From Trichobilharzia szidati (lineage: Eukaryota; Platyhelminthes; Trematoda; Strigeidida; Schistosomatidae), in NCBI GenBank assembly GCA_944472155.2, contig OX235271.1, positions 104,483,256 to 104,547,255 of the forward strand: a DNA stretch of 64,000 nt. Reading direction: 5' to 3'. Positions 27,601 through 43,100 of this stretch are shown piece by piece. The position numbers and the translations under genes are program-made. The notes beneath the pieces are model-generated. The model saw only the letters and a list, made by a program, of their open reading frames with translations. It did not search any database and had not been told where the DNA came from. Numbering within the stretch: position 1 is the stretch's first letter; the number at the start of each line of letters is the position of its first letter.

Positions 27601-30600
27601 TGCATGATTAAGAGAGAAGTATTCAACACTGACTCGTCATCCCAGTTTACAAAAAATTTCGGAAACTTGGTATGGTTTTCTGTTCAATTTTTTTTTCATA
27701 TTTGATTAGCATTATCTTTATCTAAAACAAATATGTCACCAACTGGGCTGCCCACCTATCTAGTGATTATAATAAACTTTGATTTCATATGTTAAACCAC
27801 CACCTTCAGTCTGATCAGGCAGGCTAGTAGTGAGTGTCACAGTCTTTGTTCAAAGTTCATTATTTATTATTTAATTCATTTATTTTGTGTAACTTTTGTA
27901 AGCTAGACAGTATTTGATGTATACAGCTTTTTACTTACAAGATTAGTTTGAGACAGACTGGTAAACTAGTCTAATTCAGAAAAAAGTATTTGCAAATAAA
28001 TTTCATTACTGAATTCTGAATTATTTGAACTATCTAATTATGTCAATAGAAAATAGTTACATGCTACTGTATTAATTATTGATTTTTGTCTGTAAAATAT
28101 TCCTAAAAGCCATCAAAAATGTTTATTTCTTATGTTTAGGAAATAAATGAAGTTATACAAAAAATGGCTGGTGATGAACGACCTCGTCTACGCAAACCTC
28201 TTTTAAGATTCACACAAAATCCAACTAATCAATCCGATGATTTAACACGTTTAAATATTTCCGGTATCCAAAGTGGTCCGAATGGTGACTGGATTCTGTC
28301 ACGTGCTGCACGTGGCAGAACTAAATTCACAATCAAGTAATAATTTGACTTTTATAATTACCTCCTTATGTTTGAACTAAATTCTAATACTTTTTTTTTA
28401 TCCATCTTATACCCAGTATAGCGAAAATGAAGAGTAAATTCCTCATCGATCGGTAATAATATTCAGGAGGATTCCTTACCTAAAGATACCTTGAATTAGT
28501 GCAAGTTTATTGGCACTTATAACATTCGACTATTCTACTATTTAAACACTTTTTGTGTGGATGTGTAGCTCATTGGCTAAAGCACTCAATTTTCAACCAA
28601 TGGGTTATAGGTTCGAGTCCCGATTAACTTAGTTTGGCATTTGGAAACTGAACCACGTCATTGGTTCAATGGTAGGATGCTCGCCAACTATGCACGTGGC
28701 CCAGGGTTCGATTCCCGGTCGGCACACACCTTCACCTCGTTTAGTTGGTAGTCAGCCCGACAAAGAAGGGAGGTTGGGCCAGCAAACTCACCCCGTAAAA
28801 AAAGACATCACTACTACTATGAAACTTTATAGCTCAAGCTTGAAGCCCTATGTTCCACTTGGAACTCAAAGGAATGACGTAACATAACATAGTCTGTTAC
28901 ATGAGAAGATATTCTCTGACTAAGTGATTTGTAAAAGAATATTTTTATCTTTTCAAACACATTATTTCATAATATTTTTGCGTTTCATAGGAACTCTAAA
29001 GTGTCTAATGTGTTTCAGCTCATTAAACTCGACGCTTTGATACAAGTATGCATTTAGTGAGTGTATTTATCGCTTTTAGTGAAGTTTTTTTAGGTTTACT
29101 TATCACAATAAAACAATTACTGTTTATTTTTTTTGCCTCAAAGATAAGATGTTTTAAAGCAAGTTATCCATCACATCTTATTCACTGATAAATGGACAAG
29201 ATTTCTTAGAACTGAACGTTAAATATCGACTTCTTTATTGTAGAAATTTGTTTGTCTATTTTTGGTGTTACTTAGTGCATTCATTCTAACTCTGTGACAT
29301 AAAGTGGAAAAGTTTATGCACATATATTAACTAACATTTTTAGATAAAAGTATAATTAGCAATCAAATCTTTATGACCTTGGTTTTAGGTAGGTTATGTT
29401 GAACGGAAATTGTTGGTGTTTGTTGACAAGCGTGCTTCTTGTATGGACGTTGCGACAATGTCCGAAAGAATTGACGTGAAGTTATTCTGGTTAGTAATGA
29501 GTAGACGGTGAACTTCCATTTGTGTGACTCATCAGTTAGATGTACCTGTATTGGCGTCTTAAACGGTGGGTGCATGGTTTGGACCCAATTGGGAACACTA
29601 CTCTCAGGGAACGCAGGTATATCTAGCCGACGAGTCCCAAACAGGATGAATTGTGCATCCTGGATCCCACTGCTCGCCACCATCAACCAAAATAACTTTA
29701 CGTCTTTACTTGACAAACTGTTGTGATACGGAGTAATTATGTCTTCGGTTGGATAAACAGCAGTTGAATTACTCAAGTTTACTTTGTTCTCAGTAATATT
29801 CGTGATAAGCGTTATATATATATATTTTTTTTCTTAAATAAGTTTGAATGTATATCAGTGTTATATGATTGAAATTTTTTATAGAATACGAATGAAGGAA
29901 ATTCAGTTGTTAGCATCAACAAAAAATGGTGCAATCAAATTAGAAGCTAGAAAAATTGAAGTTGAATTGACTAATCGTGTTTCACAAACTCATTCAATGA
30001 ATAATCGTAATAGATCATTTTATCCATCGAATGATTCAAATATTTTATCAACACTTGGTGTGTCTCAGAAAAGACCTTCGAATTTAAATATTCGTTCAAA
30101 CAATCCTAGTGGTTACCACTTTGATTTTAGTCCTACATCCCTTGGAGAATCAAGTGGTAAGTTGTTCTCAATTATGCATCGTTTAGTCTTCTGATTACTT
30201 CTGAAAGATTGATTGATCTATTGATTACTGAAAATAATGTTTTGAAATAAGTAATAAAGACATTTTGAGGACAGTTGGTTCCCTTTATGAATAATATCGA
30301 GAAAAAGAATGCGAAGACGTAATTTATCTGAATCGTGTAATGTATTTGCACAACACATTCCGAACAATCTGATCACACACTTTACTTGTTAGAGAAGTAT
30401 ACATGGAAATAATAGTAAAGCGTTAAGGGGTGACAGAATAGACAAAGGTCAAGTTAAAAGGTCATATTGAAGCTCAAAATGACAATGCAGATCAATAAAC
30501 CAAAGGAGGGAGGTAATAGTACATGTGCCCTAGTATCAGAACAAAGTTTACTAAGGAAGGTTTAATGTGATGACGAATTGTCTTAGAACACATAAAGATG

Positions 30601-31082
30601 CTTTAAACTTCCCTACGTATGTGTGATCACGCAGACATTTAAATTGGTAGATACAGTGGGATGTGACATCGTTTTTCGCATGTCCTAGGGGGTTAGATGG
30701 ATATATAGCCATCACATTCTTTTCGGATCTTTGCTGCATAGAAAGTCTTTTTAACCTCAGCATTCAATCTTTGTCTAGCTACCAAACTGCTATGATCACC
30801 CATGTAGGCTAGCTTGATATATACGTCCTTCCTAGCTGCAAGTTAGAGAATGGGTCTTGGTGTTCTGACCCTTCAGTATCTCCTTAGAACTTCTCCGGAT
30901 AATTATTATCAACTAGACTTTCCATCAGTTTTCTTTCTTCATCTTTAAGTGTATCTTCTAGGTGTATTCGTTGAATCCTGTTAAAGAGACACCTCACTAA
31001 GGCTCTTTTGTACCGAACAGGAGAAAGCTGTGGTAATTAAGATACTATACTGTTAGATTCTAACCGTCGAAATTCCGTAAAC

Positions 31083-31123
<41 letters not shown>

Positions 31124-34100
31124 TCTTCAGTTCATATGGAGAAGATGGTTACTGGGCAAATGTACAAGTTGCTATATCCTCTGCAGACAAAACATGCCCT
31201 TAACTTTTGTTGTCTGCAACTTACTAGTTTCTTTGTGCATCTCAATTGATTGGAATATATCTGATAGCTGTTATCTCAGCTGGGCTTGACTAGGCTTATT
31301 TATTTTTGAAGCATATTTCTCCCCATAAATTACTCCTGATAGGATTTACCTTGATTACATGTTAAATAAAAGTAACTACTCTGATCGTGTGTGCGTCGGT
31401 GGCACAGCGGTTAGGACGCTCGCCGACCATGCACATGGTCCGGGGTTCGATCCCCGGCTGACGCACTCCTTTGCCTCGCTAAACCAGAAATAAAGCTGAT
31501 AAAGAGGAAAGGTTGGGCATGAGGCTAGCAACCCCATCCTGTAAAAATAAGCACTGCTACAGAAACTTCAAGCCACTAGCTTGAAGCCCTATATTCCACT
31601 GGGAACATGAAGGAATAAAAGAAAACTAATCGTGTGAACGACTTGTGTTTTGTCTTAGCTAATGAAATATCCTATAGCTGATTGGTGAATAATCTGATGA
31701 CAATTCAGCATCTCATTCTGATGACTAATTTTCCTTCAGCTGTATTATTTTTTACATAGGCAGAAGGTGTAATCACAAAATAGCAGTTTAAAAGTGTTCA
31801 GTTCCATTTTTTTTAGTGATTAGCATTCCTTCATTATTCCTGAGGATATTTAAACCCTGAATGAAGCAACAAAATCAACAGTTAAAAAATTGTGTAAACG
31901 ACTCTAAGTAGGTATATGTATAAGTTAATGCCAGAATACTCCAACTCTTAGTAATTTTACTCAATGCATTTTCTTTTCTTCATAGTTTTTATTCCATCCT
32001 AATTAGTCTTTTTTTTCCTTACCATTTTGTTTTCAGGTCATGATTCACTTTTCATATACGCTACCATTGCCAATATTGGTCTAGATTTGGGTTATTTCGA
32101 TCAGGTAAGTTGAACAAAAGCTATATTATATTACCTAATTTAATTATATTCACGTCATCTTCCCTTTAATATCTATAAAAAATAAAAAGTGACTCTGTTT
32201 TCAATAGAGTCATTCTACATCCGCATATCTCTTGTGAATTTGAGCATATATCGACAGATCACGGCAGTATTTGGTAGTAGAATTGCTTATTTGCTGAAAT
32301 GATGTACACATATATGTCAAAACCCTGAAACCTTACATTGATTGACTGACTGGTTTCAACATAGAACTTCGCACAGATGTGCAGCAGTTAGAGTTGCCAC
32401 ATTCAATGTAGCATGCAAAGCAAGAAAAGAGAGTAAACCAAGATTCAGAACAGAGATAGTAAACAGAAGTAAGGGGCAAAAAGAATAATAATATAGAAGA
32501 ACAACAACAGAATTTTATTGGATATGATAAATCACAAAGAGTGGATGCATCTGCGTCAGCCATTGAGAACGATTTTGAGCCATATCACCAATTGTCTCCA
32601 GCCTTCATCGGTTTTTACCATTCCGGCGACCCCAACCAGTCAAAAAGATTACACCCCCCCTACGTGGCTGACTGACTTAAACCAACTGTTATGGATTTCA
32701 TTGATTGATGAAGCCCTGTTTTGGTTTGACCACCACTACCAACTCTTTTCCAACTTCATCGATCCTATGTCAGCTAACATTGCTCGTCAGTCGAGGAAGG
32801 CGATGGCTAGCGATGCATGCATAACACATGTGTTGACCATCTTATCGGTGTAACTTCACAAACTCGTCGATTGATTTCCCCTCCTTACCTAGCACTCGAC
32901 TGAGGCCTAACCTCAATATTTCCCACCATATTACACCTACCACCTAACATGGGAGATAGAACGCAGACACCTATGATCAAAGACAACTAGCGAGCCTTTT
33001 CATGTCTTCCATTTTCAATGGCCATGTCCCACTCACAGTCATAAATGAGGACGGAGCGGACTGCTGAGCAGTACATAGTACACACGTCCTTTGGTCGATA
33101 GCTGGATATCACGTCTACGTCAGAGATGGCGTAAACTGGCATATGCCAAACTAGCCTTCTGTATCGGTGCTGAGATTTCGTCAGCGATCGATCCGTTGGC
33201 GTTGGCTGATTCATCTCCCCAAATAACTGAAGTGGTCAACGTGCTCTACCACTTCACTCCCTATTTCTAAACCAGGAGTCAATCTAGTCCAGTCCTGTAG
33301 CCACATCGTCTTACAGTTGGCGGGTGCGAATCGCATGTACCAAACATTCGAAGATTGCTGCTCCTCAAGGTGTTCAGAAGACTCTGCTCTATTTTGTTAG
33401 CGTCTTCACGTAGAAGGACTATGTCATCTGTATGTTCTAAGTCGACGGGACTATTCTCTAGTAGCAAGTCAATCCCTGAGTCCCTGAATGCAATTGGAGT
33501 TAAGTCCACTAGTACATCTATGATGAAACTAAACAGAAACGGGGACCTTACATTGAAATCTCCATGTGCATATGTTCTTCGTGCTTGTTCTCTTTTTGTC
33601 TTCCTTTCATGCCTTGTGCATATTTGTTTTACACTGATCTTTCATTTTGTCCTCTTCGTCACTTAATCCCTGTCTCTATTGTTTAATCTTATTTCCGGAG
33701 ACATCGCATAATATACAACCATTTACAAAGTCTTGTCAATAGCACAAGTTTTTAGGATGAGATTATAATATATATATTCGATTTTGGTATAACATTTACA
33801 ACAAGTCTTTAAGTTATAATAAAGGTTTTTTGTGTTTCCCAATGAATGAAAAACAAAACAATATTGTTTTTACTGACGTTTCGCTATTTAGTGCTAATAA
33901 CTGTTTACATAATGAAATTGCTTGTCACATTCGTGTTAGTTTTGTTTTCTCATGGAGGTGGGGGAGGGAGTGTTGTAACCAGGTCAAATTCTGTTTTAGT
34001 CCATCATTCCATTTGATATGAAGTGCTTCTGATATTAGACATTCTTTGTGATTTCTGAAATTTTTCTGGACTATTTCAGTATTGTCAAACTTGTTTTGGA

Positions 34101-37100
34101 CATATATAAGTCTCTAAGTTACCAGAATATTTTTTAAATATTTCAATTCATTCTTTAATAAAAACGACGTTGAACTACAACTTCAATAAGCGTATAATAT
34201 GAAATATCGAACGAACATTAAAATAGAAAGTTTCTTTTATCGTGAAATTAATATTCGTAACAATCGCTGTTATTATGCCCTCTACGGACTTTCATTATGC
34301 CTCTGGATAAAGACCTCAGCTCTGATTTCAAAATAATAATGTGAGCTTTTGGAATTATTCATGAATCATATGACTGTCTCTACTGATGGATGACCTTGAC
34401 CTTGATTACTTGTCCTCGAAAATTTCCTCATCATTTTATTTTCATGCGCTCTTATTGATCGTTGACTTGATATTTGACCTGTGATCACTTAATTTGTTCT
34501 TAACTGATTAACACATTCAGTCTAGAGGGATTATGAAAGCTTTTAATAATAATAATAATAATAATAATATACTTTATTCCAAAAACAGTACTTGTGATAC
34601 AGAATGGAATTTTCAGCATTAATCACAATATTGCATCTAATTTCCTCAAATTATAAATAAAAATTAGTCACACAGAAAATTTTCAACATTTACAGTAGGG
34701 GTAATTTCAAAAACATGCAGCATATAAAATGGAAATAATAGTAATGATAACAGCTAAGGTAATAATAATAATACAAGTGAAAATTGCCGTGGGCTTGTTT
34801 CACACAGTATTGTCGATGGGATAGAAATCCTAGCATGTTTAAAAATATTGAATATAATGTTCTCTTTACATGATATGGTGAGGGGAAAAACAAAAATTAC
34901 AGAAGTCATAGAGATAAGTTGGTGTTTGCAATTATGAGAGTAAAACAAAGAAGCAACAGGACCATAAATATAATAGAAATAATAAAAGTAAAACTTGAAG
35001 GTGTATAAGGATGGATGGAGGAAATTGTTTATTTACTGGATGAAAAAAGGTTAGTTAATTCTTGCCTGACATTATTTTCATCACATAAAATACGTGCCAA
35101 GTATGGTATCATAGAATTTTTATACTTAGACATGCGAGCATACAGTTTTCTGAAGTTACTTCTTGTTCTACCTGAGGAAATGCAAGGTGAAAGCTGAGGG
35201 TAAAGTGGATGCTCCAAGTCAGACAAAATCCCTCTAGCAAATTTATTGCACGAGGTCAAGTGCCTATCGACAACGACGTTAACTATGTGGTCCACTGGGA
35301 CACCACTCACCCTACTGACCGTCTTCAGCATTCTACGAATTGTGACATAGTCCTTTTTAAGCAAACCAGGAAAGAATAAGGGTGAACAATAAAGAAGAAT
35401 AGGTAGGATGCAAGAGTTTATGAACTGTAAGAGGAGATAAAGATTGTATCAATCAATGGTTTTACACATCACTATTATCAATTACTATAATTTCAGCTAG
35501 GTGTTTGATTTAGCTAAGAAATATGATTTCAATAAATATTTAGTCCTGTAATTTTTATATACTGCTAACTCAAAAGAGTTTCATGACAGGAAAGATTTAA
35601 TCCTCTGAAATGTTAGATTATAGTTCAACTAAGTAATAAGTGAAGGATCAGTGTTTTTAATCAGATCGTATCACAAAGATTACCAGTCGTTTCTCACGAT
35701 CATATTATTTCCTCTGATTTTTCCTCAATTCACTAATCAAGTGACAGTCTTTCCCCTAGTGTCTTAGGTATTAGAATGTTTACTTGTCTGTATATTTCTC
35801 ATAACATAGCTGATACGTCATGTGATGGCTGTTTTAAAAATTCATTATCAATAAAGAAATTTCACCTATCTTTCTCTTGATATCTTTGTTTACGGTAGTG
35901 CAAATGACCAGATTACAGAGATACAGAATTTCTTCTAGTCCACTAAGGCTACCGGTAGTAAAACATTTTCTGCGCCTTTTCATGCAATTCTTCTCTAGGA
36001 ATATGTATCAATGATCCATATCTGTCGCTTTGTGATCAAATATCAGATCTGAGAGATCTATAATAAATGCACTTGAGCTACTTATCCTTCCGCTTAACTG
36101 AAATGCTGCTCTTATGAGATTTAGAGCTAGAAGTAGTTTTAGATAAAGCTGTATTTAATGAATTCATAAATTTTTGGTAGAACTAATCAGTTGAATACTC
36201 TATATAAATCATTGTATTTATGCCAAATCGAAGGGTTAACATGGTACATACAGTGGTCACAAATAATTCTTAAGTTCACAATTAAGTACGTAACCAAAAT
36301 GTGTGAATTTGTTATTTTCATATTTTTCAACATTATAACTACTTTAAACATCAGACTACACATTCAAGTACCGTATAATTATTAAATACACTATATTCAT
36401 ATGCTGTAACTTAGTGAATCGCTATGCATATATTGATCTTCTCATTAAATATGGCGTATTTATTTATTGTCTACCGCCACTCCTTGTGACTTATGATTTC
36501 CAATGAAACTGTTTTGTTCTTCGTTATTACTATTCCTTTTTACCTTGTTTACTGTCTATATTATGCATTTCTTCTACTTTCTTCTCTTGCTTTGTGTGCT
36601 ACATGGAGTGTGGCGACTTGAACTGCCGCATATCGGTGCAAAGCTCTATGTCGGAAACAGATAGATAGATAGTCTACCGCCAAGTTATAGTGTGTTTAAC
36701 TGATGTTGAAATATTAATTTTGTTTTCCTTTTGGTTGTTTTCCTTTCACAGGATACCTTTCATGCACTTAGTCCTGATTTTCAAAATGTTGCATTTTTCC
36801 GTACATCTGTTGCTTTACGTTCACTGTTGGCCGATGAAAAATTTGCACCAAATCAAAATGGTGAATATTGTAATGCAAATAATAGTAATCGTGGTGAACA
36901 GGATGCATTTCTTATTTCATTGAATCGTCCAATTGTCTGGCTTAAGCCTTTTACACTTGATCGAGGTATAAATAGTGTATAATTTTTTTTTAATTATTTA
37001 AAATAGACATAATTTTATAAATACTGCGTTTATGAATGGATTTTTTTATTCCTGTACGTCCCCAGTGGAACTTCGGGCTTCAAGCTAGAGCTTTGAAGTT

Positions 37101-40100
37101 TCAGTAGCAGTGATGGGTATGGTTTGTTATCCTCATGCCTAACCTTCCCTCTCTATCGGTCATATTGTGCGTCGGTGGCACAGTGGTTAGGACTCTCGCC
37201 GACCATGCACATGGTCCGGGGTTCGATCCCCTGCAGACGCACACCCGATATCTATGGTCGGCCTACAAAATTTGGGTTACCGATATCCATGCTGAAAATT
37301 CCATACTTGTACTGAAAATACGGTGTTGCATCAAGTGTAATCAAAATCGGCTTAGTGAGGTAAGGAAGTGCATCGGCTGGGGATCGAACCCCAAACCACA
37401 TGTATGGTTGGCGAGTATTCTACCGCTGTACCACCGACGCACATATATTCATCATATTATAGAGAAATCAGTACCTCCCATTAACATATGAATATTCAGT
37501 ATACATTTATAGCGTGTATTCATCAAATAATGGACGTGAAATCCACAGAGCATGAAATACTTTCACTTAATAACTTAAAATTCACCTTCTACATTATATT
37601 GTCAGCTTTTTTTTCCTAATGAATTTCTAGCCATTACTTTCGCTATGAGCCTGAATATGAAGGTAATAATTGGAAAGCTGTTTGTTTCAAATGAAGAAAA
37701 TTGTATATTTCGTATTTTAAATATTCTTTGTCATTTCAATGTTCCACATAGAAATTAAAGTTATCGCGGTGATGTTAAACTCCCCCATTTTTGTTAGGTA
37801 GTGTATACAAATTTCAAATGTCTTCTTTTTAAAGCTTTCATGATGAAATTTTTTACAGCTGAGAGTGTGTCCAGCACACTGTAGATTTAAAGCTAGGATA
37901 TTTGAATACGTAATTTTAGGTTTGAACTACAATTCAAACAAAAGAATCTTAATGTACTTAATAAATATTGTGTCAAGATGTATGATATCTTCAGCTGTAA
38001 AACCTTATTAATGAAATCTATGAATGTTTGAATTATTATATAGTAGCTGTAAGGTTATAAGTTTGTTATCTTGCACCTAAGGTGTGTGTGATAGAATACT
38101 CGTAACGACAGAAGACAAGAGTCAGGCAACAGATCATTTATTGAGAAAATCAACAGATATTTATAGATTTTTATGTACATTATTATTCGTTATTGTTAGC
38201 AGAGAAGCAACGTCTTCTGATTGGTTGTTTCTGCTGAAGGTTATTCTGTCATCTCTTTGTTGTCGTTTCTTAGACAGTCCGGTGATACATCTGCAATCGC
38301 ATCCGCCCACGCTAAGTCTGCTGTGATTGGCTGTTGAGTTCCTCAAGGTTAGGCCTTTTCTCATGATCAATTTTGGCTTGCAGACAGCTTTCACAACATA
38401 CTGACTAATTTATTTCAGGATTTCATCATGAACTGACATTGGTTAGAGAACTGTTGGAAAACCTAGGAGTACTTGACAGCTGTTTCGTGAGCCTCGTTTG
38501 GGACTAATAGAACGCACCCACCACCAGGGTTCGAACCCAGGACCTACCGGTTACAAGGTGAGCCCGTAGACCATTAAGCCACTGGGACCCGATCCAATGG
38601 CCGGTGCATGAATTCCAACTTGTGGCAATTCACGACATGTCGCGACCACTAGTGAATGTCATGCGTGGCAAGTATTTGTCCTCACACCCGACCTGCTGTA
38701 CCCCACTGGTCAAGACTTCCTGAAACCAATTGAATCCCTGCAAACAAAACTTGAATGAATAATTTATATTGTTATAGTGAACTTCTATAGAAAAAGATGA
38801 TCTGACAGCTTATGTGTACACCTACCAATAGCAGATGGAGTGTAAATTAGCTTGAATATCCTACTTTTTAGTTATAAATAATGACTATATTTGAATATAT
38901 TTACGCCTTTTCTTTTTATAAAAAAAATTTGTATAGGTATAATGATGTGGATGGTGTACAGAGATGAATTTGCCAAGTGGAATGAACATATAGAACATTT
39001 GGCATCCATGGTAAGAGTGTCTGATATGTACCATTTTTGTGCCTTTTTCATTTAGTTGACATATTTTGGTCAACTTAAGTTAATTAAAACAATCAGGCTC
39101 TTTGATAAATTTGATTATGGCATTTAGAAGACAAATTTCTCGAGATGATATCATTTTGTAGTTTCTCTATAATCGTTTTGCAACTACCATCGTTCACAAT
39201 AGTAAAATAAAATAAAATGCATGACTGCTTGTGTATCATATATCTTAAAGAAAAGTCATATATATATATATATGTTACAAACATTTGAACTCTGCTACAA
39301 TAAACATGTCACTAGTAGATATGCAAAATTCAAATATTTTGTGAAATAGTGTGTTTAAAGCATGATATTTAACTTTTATCAATATTTATTGTTATTTTAT
39401 TTTGCTTTAATTTTGATGTAATTGTGTTCTCTGAGCTGGATGGTTTACTTGTGAAGCTTTCGTCGCCTTACTAGACAACGTCTTCAGCTCATTCTTCAGT
39501 TTGACTTCAAGTTGAAATATGAGCTGAAGACGTTGTCTAGTAAGGCGACGAAAGTTTCAAAAGTAAACCATCCAGCTCAGAGAACACAATTACATCAAAA
39601 TCATCCACCTGAGCTACAAATCTTCTCCACTATACTTTGTTTTAAGTAAATAGTTGAGAACAATAAAGTAGATATAATCGAAAAAACTGTGTTAAGTAGT
39701 TAAGCCAATTGGAAATTGTTTTGTATAAACACATTTCATATTTTTATTAGCTACAAAAAATGTACTATCAAGTCTATGCAGTTTTACATAAGTATCTATT
39801 CCAAATCACTTTACAATAAAGGGGGGAGGAATAAATAGTAGTGGGATTTTAAGATTTTGTCACCCGAAAAACTCTTTATGCTGCCCGAATTATAATTATC
39901 GAAAAAGCTAAAGGCATGTTCTTTACCACAATCCTCTACATTGTATAAACGGTTGTGTCACACCTTATATTGTATACTACATATAAACATGCAGAGGAAT
40001 ATTCTGCGTTGCTGAACGCCTTTGCTTTTATATTGTAACAACAAAAGGCAAGACACGGAAGCCAAGGTATATTTTTCATTGATCAAGCCGCTTTATATAT

Positions 40101-43100
40101 ATATATAGTTTACATTAAACGACATGAAATAGAATGTTCAAATATACATAGTATTCTTTTGTCAATGCAGTATATAACCATGGGAAATGTATTCTGTCGC
40201 TAACATCAAATAGGATGTTCAAATAGATGTATCGTATTCTGCTGCTACTGCAGTATTGAACTGTGGGAATATGTGAGAATAATATTCCGTTGGCACACAT
40301 TGTCTGTATCACACCACCACAATATGATTTAATGGGAATTTTTAAGTTGCTCAAACGTTGCAAGTATCCGGTGTCTGAAGAAGCTGGACAATTTCCTGCT
40401 TTTTTTCCTTCACGTTCCCCAGTGGAACATAGGGCTTCAAGCTAGTAGCTTGAAATTTCTGTAGAAGTGTTCATTTTACAGGATGGGGTTGCTGGCCTCG
40501 TGCCCAACCTTTCCTCTTCACCAGCATTATTTCTGGCTTAGCGAGGTAAAGGAGTGAGTCGGCCGGGGATCGAACCCCGGACCATGTGCATGGTCGGCGA
40601 GCGTCCTAACCGGTTTGCCACCAACGCACTGAATGCCTTTTCTTTTATATGAATAATCGTTTCCTACTTGTGAGGGTGGGGAAACATATACTCAAATGGC
40701 TTAAAAAACAACTGAACTCTCACTGCATTTACCAAGTTTAGTGTTAATTAACAAGAAGCCAAAATTTTCACTTCTGTCTTATTCTTAAATCCCTTTGTCT
40801 GAATCGATAAGTAAATATATGATCAGACTGTTTGAAATGTATTGCGCAAATACACCACATTTCCCAGGTAAACTCTGTCTTCGAATAACACTATCGAAAT
40901 TTCTTAAAAGGACTAATTTTTCCAAATTGTATTTAACTAATTACACAGAATACTATCCAATTACTTTTCAAGATACCAGCTGAAACTTAATAGTTTTATA
41001 GCATGCATAATTAGTGTGATTACTATTCATATTTTGACTTCAGTCTCCTTTTTATGGTCGACATTATCAAGTTTGGTTATAATGAAGTTTTTAGCGTTGT
41101 CGTATTTATTCATTCATTATATGTATATAGTAACTTTTGTGTAAATCTGTGAGAAAGATCGTATCAGAGCACAATTCCTTTATTGCTATTAATTCTACCT
41201 TGCTTCATTGTAAATTTATTTTACAAAAGTTATTAGTTCGTTGTGTACTCAAATTTTCTTCATCTGTTCTATTCAAACGGCAGTATTGTTTTCTCATCTG
41301 TATATATGTATGTTTCAGGCTCCTCCAGAGGAAAACTTTGAACAACCACAAATTCGTCCAGGTTCTACTCATGGTGCCTACCATACCAGTGGCCATCCAA
41401 TTAAAGACCGTTCTCAGCATACATTTGTTCCTTCTCCTCCTCCTCCTCCTCCTCCTCCTTATTCCACTGTACATCCACCGGCTGCAACACAAATGAATGA
41501 AATACCCGATGTCACTATCGCGTCTAATCCATCCGTCAACAGCAATAATAAGACATCATCAACTTTATTTCTACAACTAAGTATAGAAGATCTTGGCGTT
41601 TGTCTGCCTATTCACATGATTAAGGTAATGTTTAAAGTGTTGTGTAACATTAATTTTAATTTTTAATTTTGATTACAGCTTGATGCCACACCGTATTTTC
41701 AGTACAAGTATGGCATTTTCAGCATGGATATTGGTAGCCCAAATTTTGCAGGCCGACCATAGATATCGGGTGTGCGTCGGTAGGGGTTCGAACCCCGGAC
41801 CATGTGCATGGTCGGCGAGAGTCCTAACCACTGTGCCACCGACGCACATGATCATGTATAGAAAAAATATTTTGATAATAGTTACCATGACTACCAAAAT
41901 GACCATTCTCATGGGTGATCTTTTGAACGTGTTTGTGTGCCGTAGAGTAGGCTTATAATAATAATAATAACATCTTTATTCTGGACAGTATTCATAAAAT
42001 GTACAGAATTTTCAGAGAAGTTTATTGCATGATATTTTCCCTTCGTACAATATCTACAAGTAAAATATTAATTAACAGTATATCCTGTGACACAATGATC
42101 TCTGAGCTGAAGCACAAATCATTCCATTATGATATATCTGCTTTGTCTCCTTCAAGAAATCCACGATATCTAGTTGAAAGTCAATTGTAAAATGTTCAGA
42201 AGTACATTTTGAGACCCAAGGATTTAACTGAAGAACAGTTATCTCATATATTGGAACACGTTGCCACCCATAATCAGGCTTTTCCTCAAGTTTAGTAGAA
42301 ACTTGCGAATCAGAAGCTTGTAAACATTTTAAATACACACAAAAGTAGATAATGCCATTAGAGGCATATCTTAATCGATTAAAACAAACAGAACGAGAGA
42401 AAATATATGCAACAGAGAGATGGAAGTTTTTGGTAACTCAAGTTTTAAGCATGCAGCCACAAGCCCTTTTCAGAAAGGGTAGAGAGTAATGCGTACAGTT
42501 CTTTAATAAAATCAAATGACTTCTCAACATATTTATAACAACACATTTAAAGTTGTCTGCTATGTATGTTATATAATAATCGCCGTATACTACTGTCCTT
42601 TTAGAAAGATTTTGTTGCATTTGCATTAAAACCTTTCGGAAATGCCCTAACTTGTACAGACATTATTTTATTTCTGTCACCGAAGAACGTTACATTCAAA
42701 GTTTCCTACTTTCTTAGAAAGTTAAAGTTATATTTCTCAATTATATAGGAACCTTTTAATACATAACTTTAATGTGAAAAAGTTCTCTATCTATCTAAGT
42801 GCATTCCAAGTAAAACTGCTGACATAAGCAGTTATTAGTGATTCTGATTCGTACGACATCTACTAACTGCCGAAAATATTTACGTCTTCCGAGTCATTTC
42901 ATTTTTCACTTTATTCCTTTGTATTCCTAGTGGGACATAGAGCTTCAAGCCAGAGTTTTGAAGTTTCAGTAGGAGTGGTGTTGCTCGCCTCACATCTTCA
43001 TTATTGGGCTTACAGCCAAATATGGGGGGGGGGGGGGTAAAGGTATTCGCCGGTCGGGGATCGAACCCAGGATCATGTATATGGTTGACGATTCGAGTCG

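Noticed and set aside
39520..39603. Canonical hammerhead in the 39.5-kb hairpin
   Set aside because: One extra base after CTGAAGA and no proper NTH site before the closing stem; kept only as a ribozyme-like observation.
41205..41492. Reverse ORF with a long arginine run
   Set aside because: Antisense of the poly-proline codons in exon 22.
43024..43037. G-quadruplex in the 14-G run
   Set aside because: A single G homopolymer, polymorphism-prone or an assembly artefact; nothing else supports function.
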